Shown here: in pieces, positions 35,112 through 46,200 of the stretch
Numbering within the stretch: position 1 is the first letter of the stretch
How the letters are laid out: each line of letters opens with the position of its first letter
From: an uncultured Clostridia bacterium
GTDB lineage: Bacteria > Bacillota > Clostridia > Lachnospirales > CAG-274
NCBI GenBank assembly: GCA_947630475.1
Contig: CANRHR010000002.1
Coordinates: forward strand, 1 to 64,000
DNA length: 64,000 nucleotides
Reading direction: 5' to 3'
The notes under the pieces: model-generated
Databases searched by the model: none
What the model was told of the DNA's origin: nothing
The model's input: the letters and a program-made list of their open reading frames with translations, nothing else
Made by a program: the position numbers and the translations under genes

Positions 35112-35813
35112 ATGTACAAAAGAGTTATTCTTAAGCTCAGCGGCGAAGCGCTGGCGGGAAACAGCGAAAAAAGTTTTGATAACGATACTATAAATAAAAT
35201 AATAAAGCAAATAAAAGAAATTATTAACAATAAAACACAGCTGAGCGTTGTTGTCGGCGGGGGCAATTTTTGGAGAGGCAGAAGCGCAAATCCTCAAATG
35301 GACAGATGTGCTGCCGATCAAATAGGTATGCTGGCAACGATTATGAACGCTATCTATCTTTGTGAAAGCTTTAGAATTAACGGCATTGATGCTGTTGTTA
35401 TGACACCGTTTGCCGTTGGCACAATGACTGAACAGTTTTCAAAGCGAAAGGCATTGGATATTTTAAATGAAGGAAAGATTATTATTTTTGCAGGAGGAAT
35501 AGGGCATCCGTTTTTTTCTACGGATACAGTTACCGCCCTTATGGCATCGGAGCTTGAAGCAGATGCTATTTTGTTTGCCAAAAATATAGACGGAGTGTAT
35601 GACAGTGATCCTGCCGTGAATCCAAATGCAGTAAAGCTTGATGAAATAAAATGCAGAGATATAGTAGAAAAAAATCTTGGCGTTATTGATATTACCGCCG
35701 CAAGTCTTTGCTGTGATCAAAAAATACCGGTTGTTATTTTTGGCCTTGATGAAAATAACGGCATAGTTAAAGCGGCTATGGGAGAAAAAATAGGTACTAA
35801 AGTTACAGTTTAA
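35112..35813 (+). CDS. pyrH: UMP kinase
   Basis: The 233-residue amino-acid-kinase-fold enzyme makes UDP from UMP. Motifs are KRVILKLSGEALAG, VVVGGGNFWRG, DQIGMLATIMNA and the distal KNIDGVYDSDPAVNPNA. It lies 80 bases before frr, the standard bacterial order, though rpsB and tsf are not upstream here. Confidence 0.96.
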   Translation: MYKRVILKLSGEALAGNSEKSFDNDTINKIIKQIKEIINNKTQLSVVVGGGNFWRGRSANPQMDRCAADQIGMLATIMNAIYLCESFRINGIDAVVMTPFAVGTMTEQFSKRKALDILNEGKIIIFAGGIGHPFFSTDTVTALMASELEADAILFAKNIDGVYDSDPAVNPNAVKLDEIKCRDIVEKNLGVIDITAASLCCDQKIPVVIFGLDENNGIVKAAMGEKIGTKVTV

Positions 35814-35892
35814 CAGGTAAGCAAAGTTAGTATATCATTATAGTAAGTAACTTAGCCGATTAAAATTATAAATATTTGGGAGGTTTGATTTT

Positions 35893-36447
35893 ATGTCAGA
35901 AAAAACAAAAGTATTTGAAGAAAAGATGAAAAAGACAATCCAGAGCCTTGAAAGTGATTTGTCTACAATTAGGGCAGGAAGAGCAAATCCTCATGTTCTT
36001 GACAGAATAATGGTTGAAGCCTATGGCACAGAGATGCCTATAAACCAAGTGGGCAACATATCCACACCGGAGGCAAGGCTTATTCAGATAGCTCCTTATG
36101 ATATATCAACCCTTAAAAATATCGAGAAAGCAATAAATATGTCAGATTTGGGAATTAACCCGTCAAATGACGGAAAGGTAATACGTTTGGTTTTTCCGGA
36201 GCTTACAGAGGAGAGAAGAAAGTCACTTACAAAGGATATTAAGAAAAAGGGCGAAGAATCCAAGGTGGCTGTAAGAAATATCAGGCGAGATGGTATCGAT
36301 GCGGCAAAAAAACTTGAAAAAGCAAGCGAAATTACAGAGGACGAAAAAAAATCGCTTGAAGAGGAAATGCAGAAGCTTACAGATAAATATGTTGCACAGA
36401 TAGATAAAATTATTGAAGCTAAAAATAAAGATATTATGGCTATTTAG
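35893..36447 (+). CDS. frr: Ribosome recycling factor
   Basis: The 184-residue protein splits post-termination ribosomes with EF-G. It matches the family length and the motifs STIRAGRANPHVLDRI, EARLIQIAPYD, GKVIRLVFPELTEERRK and the C-terminal domain-I helix starting TDKYVAQIDKII. GGGAGG precedes the ATG. Confidence 0.97.
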   Translation: MSEKTKVFEEKMKKTIQSLESDLSTIRAGRANPHVLDRIMVEAYGTEMPINQVGNISTPEARLIQIAPYDISTLKNIEKAINMSDLGINPSNDGKVIRLVFPELTEERRKSLTKDIKKKGEESKVAVRNIRRDGIDAAKKLEKASEITEDEKKSLEEEMQKLTDKYVAQIDKIIEAKNKDIMAI

Positions 36448-36469
36448 AAACTATTGGATTTTATATTAA

Positions 36470-36498
36470 GCGGCTTCGTCGAAGCCGCAGATTTTTTA
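36470..36498 (+). terminator. Terminator after frr
   Basis: GCGGCTTC-GTC-GAAGCCGC (36470-36489) is followed by AGATTTTTTAAT. It separates pyrH-frr from uppS-cdsA. Confidence 0.85.
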
Positions 36499-36624
36499 AT
36501 CAACAATCAAATCCCTGCCTTTATTAATAAGCGCTTAAGTTGGCTGTTATTAAGCGGTGATAATATAAAAAGGGCTTTGTTAAAAGACCAAAAGTATTAA
36601 GCTTTTTATATACGGAGGCATTCT

Positions 36625-37341
36625 ATGAATAATGATATACCGAATCATATTGCAATTATTATGGATGGCAACGGAAGATGGGCAAAAAAAAGATTTTTGC
36701 CTAAGGCAATGGGACATAGAGCCGGCGCTCAGGCACTTGACAGGCTTGTAAATGAAGCTGACGACTTTGGCATTAAGCACATGACGGTTTATGCTTTTTC
36801 AACGGAAAATTGGAATCGATCAAAAGAAGAAGTAGATTCACTTATGGCTCTTATGAGGGAATATATAGCCGAATATGCAAAGCAAAGCGAAACCAAAAAT
36901 GTAAAAATAGATTTTATAGGCGATTTAAGTATATTTGATGCACAATTGCGTTCGGATATAATTAATCTGGAAAATAAAAGCCGTTTAAAAACAGGAATTA
37001 ATCTTCATATTGCGCTAAATTATGGTGGGCGTGATGAGATTGTCAGGGCAGTAAAATCACTAAGCGAGGATATTAAATCAGGAAAGCTTGACTCAGATAA
37101 AATAAATGAAGAAATTTTTTCAACTTATTTGGATACAAAAAATTATCTTGATCCGGATCTTATAATAAGAACAAGCGGAGAATGTCGCTTAAGCAATTTT
37201 CTTTTGTGGCAGGCGGCATACAGTGAATTTTATTTTACCGATAAGCTTTGGCCCGATTTTACATTTAAAGATCTTATGGAAGCAATAAATTCTTATAGGA
37301 AGCGTGACAGAAGATTTGGCGGCAGAAATGAGGTGAAGTGA
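36625..37341 (+). CDS. uppS: Isoprenyl transferase (undecaprenyl diphosphate synthase)
   Basis: The 238-residue cis-prenyltransferase makes the C55 lipid carrier for peptidoglycan and wall polymers. Motifs are HIAIIMDGNGRWAKKR, GHRAGAQAL, AFSTENWNRS and the RTSGECRLSNFLLWQAAYSE signature. It supplies the carrier that the TagA and glycosyltransferase steps use. Its stop overlaps the cdsA start region. Confidence 0.96.
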   Translation: MNNDIPNHIAIIMDGNGRWAKKRFLPKAMGHRAGAQALDRLVNEADDFGIKHMTVYAFSTENWNRSKEEVDSLMALMREYIAEYAKQSETKNVKIDFIGDLSIFDAQLRSDIINLENKSRLKTGINLHIALNYGGRDEIVRAVKSLSEDIKSGKLDSDKINEEIFSTYLDTKNYLDPDLIIRTSGECRLSNFLLWQAAYSEFYFTDKLWPDFTFKDLMEAINSYRKRDRRFGGRNEVK

Positions 37342-38150
37342 TGGCAGTCAGGATTATAAGCAGTATTATAGGACTTCCTATCTTAATTTGTCTTGTTTTG
37401 CTTGGCGGAATTTTTTTAAAGGCAGGCGTAATTATTTTATCCTTGATAGGTATGTATGAATTTTATATGGCGGTTGATAAAAAAATACAGCCTGTTCATT
37501 GGGTCGGCTTTTTGCTTGCTGTTATTTATATTGCTTCGGTAGGGCTGACGGATATAAATATTTTGGATTATATTTTAACTGCTTTTATTCCTATTATACT
37601 TATAGTTCAGATTATAATGCATGATAAGATAAATATAAATAATGTCTGCTCTTCGTTGTTTGGGTTTTTTTATATTGCTTTTATGTTTTCAAATATACTT
37701 TTTATAAGAAAATTATATCTTGGCAATTGGACTATATGGTTAGTTTTTATATCTGCCTTTTGCTGTGATACCGGCGCATATTTTACCGGTATGTGTATAG
37801 GAAAACATAAGCTTGCTCCGGTTTTAAGCCCTAAAAAAACTATTGAAGGGGCTGTAGGAGGCATTGTTGCAGCGGGCGCTTGCTCGGCGCTTTATGGTTT
37901 TATTGTAAACAAATTTGCTCAAGTGCCGGAGGATATTAACATAATTTTTATATGCTTTGTTATAGGCTTTGCTGCAGCTGTATTTTCAGAGCTTGGAGAT
38001 CTGGCGGCATCAAGCATAAAGCGTTATACGGGGATTAAGGATTTCGGCAAAATTATGCCGGGGCATGGCGGCGTTTTGGATAGGTTTGACAGTGTTATAT
38101 TTACATCGGCTGCCGTTTATTTAATGCTTATTTATTTTATTAAGTATTAA
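37341..38150 (+). CDS. cdsA: Phosphatidate cytidylyltransferase
   Basis: The ~269-residue membrane enzyme makes CDP-diacylglycerol. It has seven to eight hydrophobic segments and the CdsA signature near the C-terminus, SIKRYTGIKDFGKIMPGHGG followed by DRFDS. The ATG at 37341 lies at correct distance from GAGGTGA; the GTG at 37338 is the alternative start. No dxr follows, the operon ends here. Confidence 0.94.
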   Translation: MAVRIISSIIGLPILICLVLLGGIFLKAGVIILSLIGMYEFYMAVDKKIQPVHWVGFLLAVIYIASVGLTDINILDYILTAFIPIILIVQIIMHDKININNVCSSLFGFFYIAFMFSNILFIRKLYLGNWTIWLVFISAFCCDTGAYFTGMCIGKHKLAPVLSPKKTIEGAVGGIVAAGACSALYGFIVNKFAQVPEDINIIFICFVIGFAAAVFSELGDLAASSIKRYTGIKDFGKIMPGHGGVLDRFDSVIFTSAAVYLMLIYFIKY

Positions 38151-38171
38151 TGTTTAACAAAAAGTAAAGAA

Positions 38172-38202
38172 GCAACCAAGATTATTCTTGGCTGCTTTTT
38201 TT
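38172..38202 (+). terminator. Terminator after cdsA
   Basis: GCAACCAAGA-TTAT-TCTTGGCTGC with one mismatch precedes TTTTTTTATG. The remaining gap to 38606 is very AT-rich; a GCCGTCAAA-AAA motif occurs twice about 100 bases apart (near 38391 and 38490), and I see no gene or clear promoter. Confidence 0.85.
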
Positions 38203-38606
38203 ATGCAATAAAAATAGATTTTCGTAGATTATTAAAATCTGCGAATACGAAAAAATAACCTCTATGTTTATTTTTTATTATATCAACAATTATTGTGACT
38301 GTCAATAAAATACAAATTTTCTAAAAATTCCGGTTGATATACCTAATTTATATAATTTTATATATTACAAAAAATATATCTTCGATTTTATCGCCGTCAA
38401 AAAAATAGTTAAAAAGACAATATTTGTTATATTTAAAACATAAATTTTCTAATTTTTAAAAGAATTTTTGAATATAATTTCAATGATTTCAGCCGTCAAA
38501 TAAACAGTCAAAATCAAAAATATACTGTAAATATGCTACAAATTATAAATTTTCGCGGAATTTAATAATCTATGAAAGATAAGCTTAATTCAGGAGGGGA
38601 GATTTT

Positions 38607-39680
38607 ATGAGAAAAATATTAAAAGGTTTTATTTTGATTGCAGTTTTGATAAACAGTATTTTTGCATTTAATTATAGCTGCTTGGCTGCCGACAATGCCA
38701 AAATTATTGAAGTGCTTAAAAATGATACATGGATAAAGACAGAAATTTGTAAATATACTACTGAAAATAAATGGGAAAGTTTTTTTAAACCACATTTTTT
38801 TATAAAAGATATGAACGTTGACGGTGAGTTTGAGATAATTATAGAACTTGGTGAACGTGAAGGCACATCACATGCAGATGCAAGAAGTTATTTAATCAAC
38901 TTTATAGATGACAAGCCTGTTATGACTCCTTTACCAAGCGATTTTAAAGGATATAATCCCAAAACGGGTATTATTGTAACGAGTGCGATGTTTATGGGTG
39001 AAAATACAGATGAAATAATAAAGCTTAATTCGGATGGTTCTACAGAATTGATTTCTACAATTTTAACAACACATAATTTTGCGCCATATTCAATTGATGT
39101 AGACGGAGTTTTAACCGAATATAATGATTCTTATGAACTAGATGCTGCTTATAAAAATATAATAGCTAATTATGATTTAATAAAAGAAGAAATAAAATCA
39201 TACCCGTTATCAAGCAGATATTTTCAGCAAGCTTTGAATGATGCTATTGAAGAATCAGAATTAACAAATGCCATAAAAGCAACGCCAACAACATCAAAGC
39301 TTTTAATTGATGGTAAATATGTAACTCCTGTAGCCTACAACATAAACGGCAGCAATTATTTTAAGCTTCGTGACCTTGCGTATATATTAAATGGCACAGG
39401 CAGTCAATTTGATGTGGGTTGGGATTCGGATCAAAAACTTATAACAATAAACACAGGCGTAAATTATAATGCTGTGGGTGGAGAAATGACCTCTTCGGCA
39501 GATTCTCAAAATGTATCGGCTTCAAATGTGGAAATTTCCGTAAATGGACAAAGCATAAGCCTTACCGCATACAATATAGGCGGAAACAATTATTTTATGC
39601 TCCGTGACCTTGGCGAATATCTTGGCTTTGATGTTGATTGGGATTCGGCTTCATCATCAATTATAGTAAATACAATATAA
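38607..39680 (+). CDS. Secreted protein with C-terminal stalk (copper-amine-oxidase-N-like) module
   Basis: The 357-residue protein has a signal peptide (about 1-27, GFILIAVLINSIFAFNYSCL). An unknown N-terminal domain (about 28-215) follows, then a C-terminal pair of stalk repeats. Both carry the family core NGSNYFKLRDLAYIL and GNNYFMLRDLGEYLGFDVDW. Such modules are a wall- or matrix-associated feature in Clostridia. The last ~450 bases are almost identical to the two following genes, showing recent duplication or gene conversion. AGGAGGGG precedes the ATG. Confidence 0.8.
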   Translation: MRKILKGFILIAVLINSIFAFNYSCLAADNAKIIEVLKNDTWIKTEICKYTTENKWESFFKPHFFIKDMNVDGEFEIIIELGEREGTSHADARSYLINFIDDKPVMTPLPSDFKGYNPKTGIIVTSAMFMGENTDEIIKLNSDGSTELISTILTTHNFAPYSIDVDGVLTEYNDSYELDAAYKNIIANYDLIKEEIKSYPLSSRYFQQALNDAIEESELTNAIKATPTTSKLLIDGKYVTPVAYNINGSNYFKLRDLAYILNGTGSQFDVGWDSDQKLITINTGVNYNAVGGEMTSSADSQNVSASNVEISVNGQSISLTAYNIGGNNYFMLRDLGEYLGFDVDWDSASSSIIVNTI

Positions 39681-39815
39681 AAATGAAAACTTAATATAAA
39701 TAATTATAATTATTTTTGAGAGGAAATTATTATATGCGAAAAAAATTAGTGTTGTTTTTTATGTTATGCTTTTTAATGATTTTAGTTATTGGAACGATGG
39801 CAGTTTATGCTAATG
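39316..39815 (+). repeat. Direct repeat, copy 1 (stalk module, spacer and next signal peptide)
   Basis: About 500 bases are nearly identical to 40824-41323, offset exactly 1508. They cover the stalk module end of one gene, the 53-base spacer and the first ~27 codons of the next. I see only a few changes (for example AAT/GAT at the codon after ATATTA). A further copy of the module begins at 42335. Confidence 0.85.
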
Positions 39816-41188
39816 CTGTTGCTGTGTTGCCTTGTTTTGGAAGTGGTGTTACAACAGACGGAAAATATATTTATGCCGCTGAGGGTGATTGTATATGTAA
39901 ATATGATATGAATGAAAATAACAGAGAGGTTATTTATAAGGGATTGCCATATGCCATAGATATAGTAGCTATGAATGATAAATATTTATATTTTAATGAA
40001 GCAACAACGCTAGATGGAAGATATGGTGAAGGTGTTCATTTTAATTGGGATTTTAAGGTGTTAAATCTTGAAGATTATTCAAGCGTTTTAATAAAAAGTG
40101 ATATGCTAGCCGACAGCATAAATTTTATAGGCAATAAGATTTTTTTTGAATATAGTAGACATGAAGGCGGAGGTTGGTCGAATTGGTATTCTTGCGATAT
40201 TGACGGTAAAAATTTAAATCTTGTTACCGAATATTTATGGGATTCTAGATACATAAAAGAACTTAACGGATATTTATATTATTCTGAGAAGAAAGGTTAT
40301 AATGAACCAGTAAGATTAATTAAAGCAAATCTTGATGGATCTAATCCTATAGTTATACTTGATAATCTTACTAAATTAAATTTTGGAAGTATATGTGAAA
40401 TAAATGAAGATAATGTAATATATGAAGTTTATGATCATGAAGATAATTATTATCAACAGGATTATTCAACTGGCAAAGTGAAGAAACTTGATAATTATAA
40501 TTATGGTTATAGAGAATTTTTTTGCAATGACGGAGTTAACAAATATTATATATATTATATTAATGGGATAAGTAAGATTTATTTGTCACTTCCGTCAGGA
40601 GAAAAAAAAGAAATAAAAACTTTTGATGATCTTAATTTAAAAATGTCATTTTTAAATATTATCGATGGAGTTTTATATTACAGAGATAACGGCAGTTATT
40701 ATTATTACGATGATGATGCTCAAAGCTGGTATCAATCAAATCCGCTTGATGTAAAAAGCGTAAGAATTTATGAGCCGGAAATAACAGCATCACCAACCAC
40801 AGCTTCATTAATTGTTAATAGCGAATATGTAACTCCTGTAGCCTACAACATAAACGGCAGCAATTATTTTAAGCTTCGTGACCTTGCGTATATATTAGAT
40901 GGCACAGGCAGTCAATTTGATGTGGGCTGGGATTCGGATCAAAAACTTATAACAATAAACACAGGCGTAAATTATAATGCTGTGGGTGGAGAAATGACCT
41001 CTTCGGCAGATTCTCAAAATGTATCGGCTTCAAATGTGGAAATTTCCGTAAATGGACAAAGCATAAGCCTTACCGCATACAATATAGGCGGAAACAATTA
41101 TTTTATGCTCCGTGACCTTGGCGAATATCTTGGCTTTGATGTTGATTGGGATTCGGCTTCATCATCAATTATAGTAAATACAATATAA
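39734..41188 (+). CDS. Secreted beta-propeller-like protein with stalk module (paralogue 1)
   Basis: The 484-residue protein has a signal peptide (MRKKLVLFFMLCFLMILVIG). A ~330-residue Tyr/Asn-rich N-terminal domain with repeated blade-like units (DGKYIYAAEGDCICKYDMNE, then YIKELNGYLYYSEK) resembles DUF5050-type beta-propellers. The C-terminus carries two stalk repeats. The ATG at 39734 is chosen over 39716, which sits in the AGAGGA region. It is the first of two tandem paralogues and is probably wall-associated. Confidence 0.8.
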   Translation: MRKKLVLFFMLCFLMILVIGTMAVYANAVAVLPCFGSGVTTDGKYIYAAEGDCICKYDMNENNREVIYKGLPYAIDIVAMNDKYLYFNEATTLDGRYGEGVHFNWDFKVLNLEDYSSVLIKSDMLADSINFIGNKIFFEYSRHEGGGWSNWYSCDIDGKNLNLVTEYLWDSRYIKELNGYLYYSEKKGYNEPVRLIKANLDGSNPIVILDNLTKLNFGSICEINEDNVIYEVYDHEDNYYQQDYSTGKVKKLDNYNYGYREFFCNDGVNKYYIYYINGISKIYLSLPSGEKKEIKTFDDLNLKMSFLNIIDGVLYYRDNGSYYYYDDDAQSWYQSNPLDVKSVRIYEPEITASPTTASLIVNSEYVTPVAYNINGSNYFKLRDLAYILDGTGSQFDVGWDSDQKLITINTGVNYNAVGGEMTSSADSQNVSASNVEISVNGQSISLTAYNIGGNNYFMLRDLGEYLGFDVDWDSASSSIIVNTI

Positions 41189-41323
41189 AAATGAAAACTT
41201 AATATAAATAATTATAATTATTTTTGAGAGGAAATTATTATATGCGAAAAAAATTAGTGTTGTTTTTTATGTTATGCTTTTTAATGATTTTAGGCATTGG
41301 AACGATGGCAGTTTATGCTAATG
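40824..41323 (+). repeat. Direct repeat, copy 2
   Basis: Second copy of the ~500-base unit at 39316-39815, again ending within the signal peptide of the next gene. The upstream segment from about 40606 is also duplicated at about 42114, so the whole unit is a ~1.5 kb tandem duplication whose propeller parts have diverged. Confidence 0.85.
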
Positions 41324-43110
41324 GTATGTTTTGGGATGGTGTCGTTACAAATGGCAAAAATATATATACTTTTGAGGGAAGATGTATATGTAAATATGAT
41401 ATGAATGGGGATAATAGAGAGGTCATTTATGAAAATTTGCCTTATGGAATTGAGCTTATGTATGTAAATGATGGATATTTATTTTTTGAAGAATATCAAA
41501 AATATCCTGATGGAATAGCAACAAATAGTATCTTCAAAGTATTAAATGTTGAAGATTATTCGGTAAAGTCAATAATGGATAATGATACTTTTGTAATTAA
41601 ATTAATTTCAAAAGAAAAAATATATTTTACTTCCGGATATAATGGTGATGATAGTCCTATGAAATTGTATGCCTGTGATTTTAATGGAGATAATCTACAA
41701 GTTATTACTGAAAATTATTCACACTTTGATACAATAAAGGAAATAAAAGGGTGCTTATATTATGCTGAAAAAGAAGATGTGTATAATTCAAATTATATAG
41801 ATTGGAGATCCAGAATTGTGAAATCAGATATGGATGGCTCAAACCATACGGTTTTACATGACTGGTTTGATGGCAGGGTATTATCAATAAATGAAAATGA
41901 TGTAATATACTATATTAATACTTGGAATAATGATTTAAGGGAAACAGAAGAAATATGTTATCGGCAAAATTATTCAACAGGGGAGATAAAAGAAATTACA
42001 ATGCCCTATGTAAGAGATTATTTTTTTTGTAATGATAAAAATAATGAATATTATATTTTTAATGATTATGATAATAAAAAAACTTATTTTTATATATTAT
42101 TGCCAACGGGAGAAAAAAAGGAAATAAAAACTTTTGATGATACTAATGGAAAAATGTCATTTTTAAATATTATCGATGGAGTTTTATATTACAGAGATAG
42201 CGGCAGTTATTATTATTACGATGATGATGCTCAAAGCTGGTATCAATCAAATCCGCTTGATGTAAAAAGCGTAAGAATTTATGAGCCGGAAATAACAGCA
42301 TCACCAACCACAGCTTCATTAATTGTTAATAGCGAATATGTAACTCCTGTAGCCTACAACATAAACGGCAGCAATTATTTTAAGCTTCGTGACCTTGCGT
42401 ATATATTAGATGGCACAGGCAGTCAATTTGATGTGGGCTGGGATTCGGATCAAAAACTTATAACAATAAACACAGGCGTAAATTATAATGCTGTGGGCGG
42501 AGAAATGACCTCTTCGGCGGATTCTCAAAATGTATCGGCTTCAAATGCGGAAATTTCCGTAAATGGACAAAACATAAGCCTTACCGCATACAATATAGAG
42601 GGCAACAATTATTTTATGCTCCGTGACCTTGGTGAATATCTTGGCTTTGATGTTGATTGGGATTCGGCTTCATCGTCAATTATAATAGAAACACCTATGT
42701 TTTATGAAAATTCTGAAGATATAGAAGAATGGAATCCTGAAGATCATAGATATACCGGAGAAGCCGGACATTTTGGGGATGAATATGATTTCGTTAACGA
42801 TTATTTATATATGACTGTTTACGATATCGATGATTATGATATTCCCGATAATATTGAAATACTTGAAGATTGGGATTATGATGCTGATGTCAGAATAGAT
42901 GTGAAACTTCTTGATTATCAGAATTTAATTCTTGAAAATGCAGAAAGTGTTTATGTCAGTTTTGTAGAAGGTGTACCGGGTGTTGATTTTGATTTTTATT
43001 CAGACGGAACTTTTATAGGCTATGAAAAGGGAAATTATAGGGTACATATAGAATATACAGATAAAAGCGGTAAAGGATATGCTCATGATATAATTTTTAG
43101 GGTAAATTAA
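41242..43110 (+). CDS. Secreted beta-propeller-like protein with stalk module and extra C-terminal domain (paralogue 2)
   Basis: The 622-residue protein copies the paralogue 1 layout: the same signal peptide, a diverged propeller-like domain (GKNIYTFEGRCICKYDMNGD) and the stalk pair with only a few substitutions (NAEIS, GQNIS, NIEGNN). It continues past the stalk end with ~140 extra residues (from about 480), acidic and beta-rich (DEYDFVNDYLYMTVYDID), which the two neighbours lack. The ATG at 41242 has AGAGGA upstream. It is the last gene before the T7SS locus. Confidence 0.8.
   Translation: MRKKLVLFFMLCFLMILGIGTMAVYANGMFWDGVVTNGKNIYTFEGRCICKYDMNGDNREVIYENLPYGIELMYVNDGYLFFEEYQKYPDGIATNSIFKVLNVEDYSVKSIMDNDTFVIKLISKEKIYFTSGYNGDDSPMKLYACDFNGDNLQVITENYSHFDTIKEIKGCLYYAEKEDVYNSNYIDWRSRIVKSDMDGSNHTVLHDWFDGRVLSINENDVIYYINTWNNDLRETEEICYRQNYSTGEIKEITMPYVRDYFFCNDKNNEYYIFNDYDNKKTYFYILLPTGEKKEIKTFDDTNGKMSFLNIIDGVLYYRDSGSYYYYDDDAQSWYQSNPLDVKSVRIYEPEITASPTTASLIVNSEYVTPVAYNINGSNYFKLRDLAYILDGTGSQFDVGWDSDQKLITINTGVNYNAVGGEMTSSADSQNVSASNAEISVNGQNISLTAYNIEGNNYFMLRDLGEYLGFDVDWDSASSSIIIETPMFYENSEDIEEWNPEDHRYTGEAGHFGDEYDFVNDYLYMTVYDIDDYDIPDNIEILEDWDYDADVRIDVKLLDYQNLILENAESVYVSFVEGVPGVDFDFYSDGTFIGYEKGNYRVHIEYTDKSGKGYAHDIIFRVN
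42335..42690 (+). repeat. Third copy of the stalk-module repeat
   Basis: The stalk-coding segment matches 39316-39670 and 40824-41180 at nearly every base. It diverges at the end, where this gene continues into an extra domain. Confidence 0.8.
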
Positions 43111-43137
43111 ATATAAAAATTTAACCAAAAATCAAAT

Positions 43138-43182
43138 TCGCCGCCTTTTAGGCGGTGGGATAATCTATCGGCGAGGCTTTTT
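43138..43182 (+). terminator. Hairpin after the stalk genes (carries the GGCGGTGGG repeat)
   Basis: CCGCC-TTTTA-GGCGG forms an inner hairpin at 43141-43155 and is followed by TGGGA. An outer CGCCG/CGGCG pair precedes a run of T at 43176-43182. It may end the stalk-gene transcript and belongs to the dispersed hairpin family. Confidence 0.6.
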
Positions 43183-43282
43183 TATTGATAACAAATATTA
43201 ATTTGAGGGTAAAGGCATTAATATTCTAAGATTTTATAGCATATTGAAATTTTAGGAAAGCAATTTACAAGGAGTTGAAAAA

Positions 43283-46200
43283 ATGATAATTCAATTGTTT
43301 TTCAAAGACATAATGAAAGAGTATTTCTTTCAAAATATTATGGATGGGCGCTATACCGTTAATTTATATTCACATGAAAGCAATTTGGGAGATGATATTG
43401 AAATTATTATCGACATTAATAATGGAATATGGAAGATTAACGAAAAAAATGTATCTGTCTATGACGAAAACGGTAAGCTCAGCAGTGATTATGAGCTTAA
43501 AGCCGATAAAATTACAATGATAAAGAGTAAGCTTTCGGACGAAAAAATAGGAATATTGCCTTACGAAAACAATGAAGGAACTGTAATTTTTAAAAAATAC
43601 ATATTTAAAGACAGTGCTTTGGAGGTTGGTAAAAACGGCACCATAGTATTAGATCTTAACAATAATATTAATCGCTATTTTACTCTTTTGGTAGAGGGGA
43701 ACAAGATGTACGCTGTTCCACATATCAACAGGATATATCATAACAGAAAGCTTATAAACGATAAAAAACGTATACGTTTTGGCGATATATTAAGCTATAA
43801 AAGATTTAAACTTATATATATGGGCAATATTATTGCTGTTAATAATCCCGAGGGTTGCGTTAAATGCAGTATGCCCGAATTTAAATATAAAGAAAATATA
43901 ATAACATCTGTTGGAGAGATTGAAAACAATAAAAATGATGAAGAAGAATTTATCCGTTCACCAAGAATAACACATAAAATTATTGCCGAAACAATAGAAA
44001 TCGATCCTCCTACAGCAAAAAAAGAAACTAAAGAAAGACCATTGATTTATACCGTCGGTCCCTCTCTTACTATGAGTATGGCCATGGTAGTCAGTGTTAT
44101 TTTTATGATTAGATCCAGCTCCTCCGGGCGCTCTGTCGTGCCGAGTATGTGTATGGCTTTGAGTATGCTTATGGGCGCAGTGCTATGGCCCATACTTTCA
44201 AAAAAATACAATAAAAAGCAAATGATTGAAGATGAAAAGAAACGTAATGAAAAATACAAAGATTATATTGATAATATAGACTCCGAGCTTGCAAAAAAGG
44301 CAGAGTACAACAGAGAAGTTTATAACGAGCTGTATCCTTCTTTGGAAAGCATTGTCAGATATGCCTCAAAACAAAGCAATGAGCTTTGGAACCATTCACC
44401 TTATGAAGAAGGATTTTTGGATGTAAGGATAGGAAAAGGAAGCAGAAGATTTACCGTTGATATAAAAATACAAAAGGAAAGGTTTAGTCTTGAGGATGAT
44501 CCTCTCAGAAAATATGCTTCCGTTATACAGAATAAATATATGTATCTTTCCAATGTTCCCATATCTGTTAATCTAAAAGAAATAGATATACTTGGCGTTG
44601 TTGGCGCAAGAAATAAACAGCTTGACCTTATAAGGCTGATGATAATAAGGCTTGCCATTACTCACGGTTACGATGAAGTAAAATTTGCTTTGATTTTTAA
44701 CAGCAAAGAGTCGGATTATTGGGATTTTGCAAAATGGCTTCCCCATAGCTGGAGCAAGGGCAAAAAAGAAAGACTTCTTGCTTATGATAAAGACGGCGCT
44801 TATTTTGTGCTTAACAAGCTTAAAGAAATATATGATGAAAGACAAAGCAGCGCTTCAGAAAAGGAATCTGAAGTTATTATCCCTCATTATGTAATTTTTA
44901 TTACCGATTATGAGCTTGTGGGCGCTGATGCCGCTATAAGAGATTTTATGGAAAACTCAGCGGGTTTTGGAATGACGTTTGTTCTTGCCTATAATGCGAT
45001 AGGAAGGCTTCCGGGTGTCTGCAAAAACATTATTCAGCTTTCTGATGAAGAATGTACTATATATGATAAAAATGATGAATCGGGAAAAATGATGAGCTTT
45101 GTTCCCGATATAAGCGAAGGCATAAATACAGATAAGCTTGCAGAAACTCTTTCATCAGTAAAAATAAGCGAAGTTTCGGAGGAAACGCTTATTCCGGAAA
45201 GTTTAAGTTTTCTTGGATTATATAAGGCAAAAAATATTGATGATCTTGTAATTGCAAAGCGCTGGAAAGAATCACAGCCGTTTAAAAGCCTTGAAGCGCC
45301 TATAGGTATGGGTGGCGGAGATGAAATTTTTTCACTTAATATACATGAAAGATTTCATGGTCCTCATGGATTGATTGCAGGAACGACAGGCTCCGGAAAA
45401 AGTGAATTTATACAATCCCTTATTCTTTCTATAGCGATTAATTATCATCCTTATGACGTTGCTTTTATGCTTATAGATTATAAAGGCGGAGGAATGGCAA
45501 ATGCTTTTAAAAAGCTTCCTCATGTTGTGGGTACAATTACAAACCTTGCGGGCAATCAAATAAAACGTTCGCTTATATCACTCCAAAGTGAGCTGAAAAG
45601 GCGTCAGGCTATTTTTTCGGAATATATGGTAAATCATATAGATCAATACCAGATTAAATACAAAAAAGGCCTTGCGGCTGAGCCGCTTCCTCATCTTGTT
45701 ATAGTTTCCGATGAGTTTGCCGAGCTTAAAAGCCAAGAGCCGGAGTTTATGAGCGAATTGATTTCAACGGCACGTATCGGACGAAGCTTAGGCGTTCACC
45801 TTATACTTGCCACACAAAAGCCATCCGGCGTTGTAAATGATCAAATATGGACAAACACAAGGTTCAGAATTTGTCTTAAGGTTGCCGACCGTATGGACAG
45901 CAAAGAAATGCTGAGAAGAGAAGAAGCAGCATTTATAACCTTGCCGGGGCGCTGTTATGTTCAGATTGGAAACGATGAGATATTTAAGCTTATCCAAAGC
46001 GGCTACAGCGGCGAAAAATATTTTAAAAACGAAAGCAATTCCGTCGAAAGCAATTCAATGAGTGTATCCTGTGTTAATCTTCAGGGCACTGAGCTTTATA
46101 AAACAAGCCAGAAAAAATCACAAGACGAAACGGATGAAACTCAGCTTAGCGCTATAGTTGATTATGTAAGCCAATATGCTAAAGAGCTTAAAATAAATCC

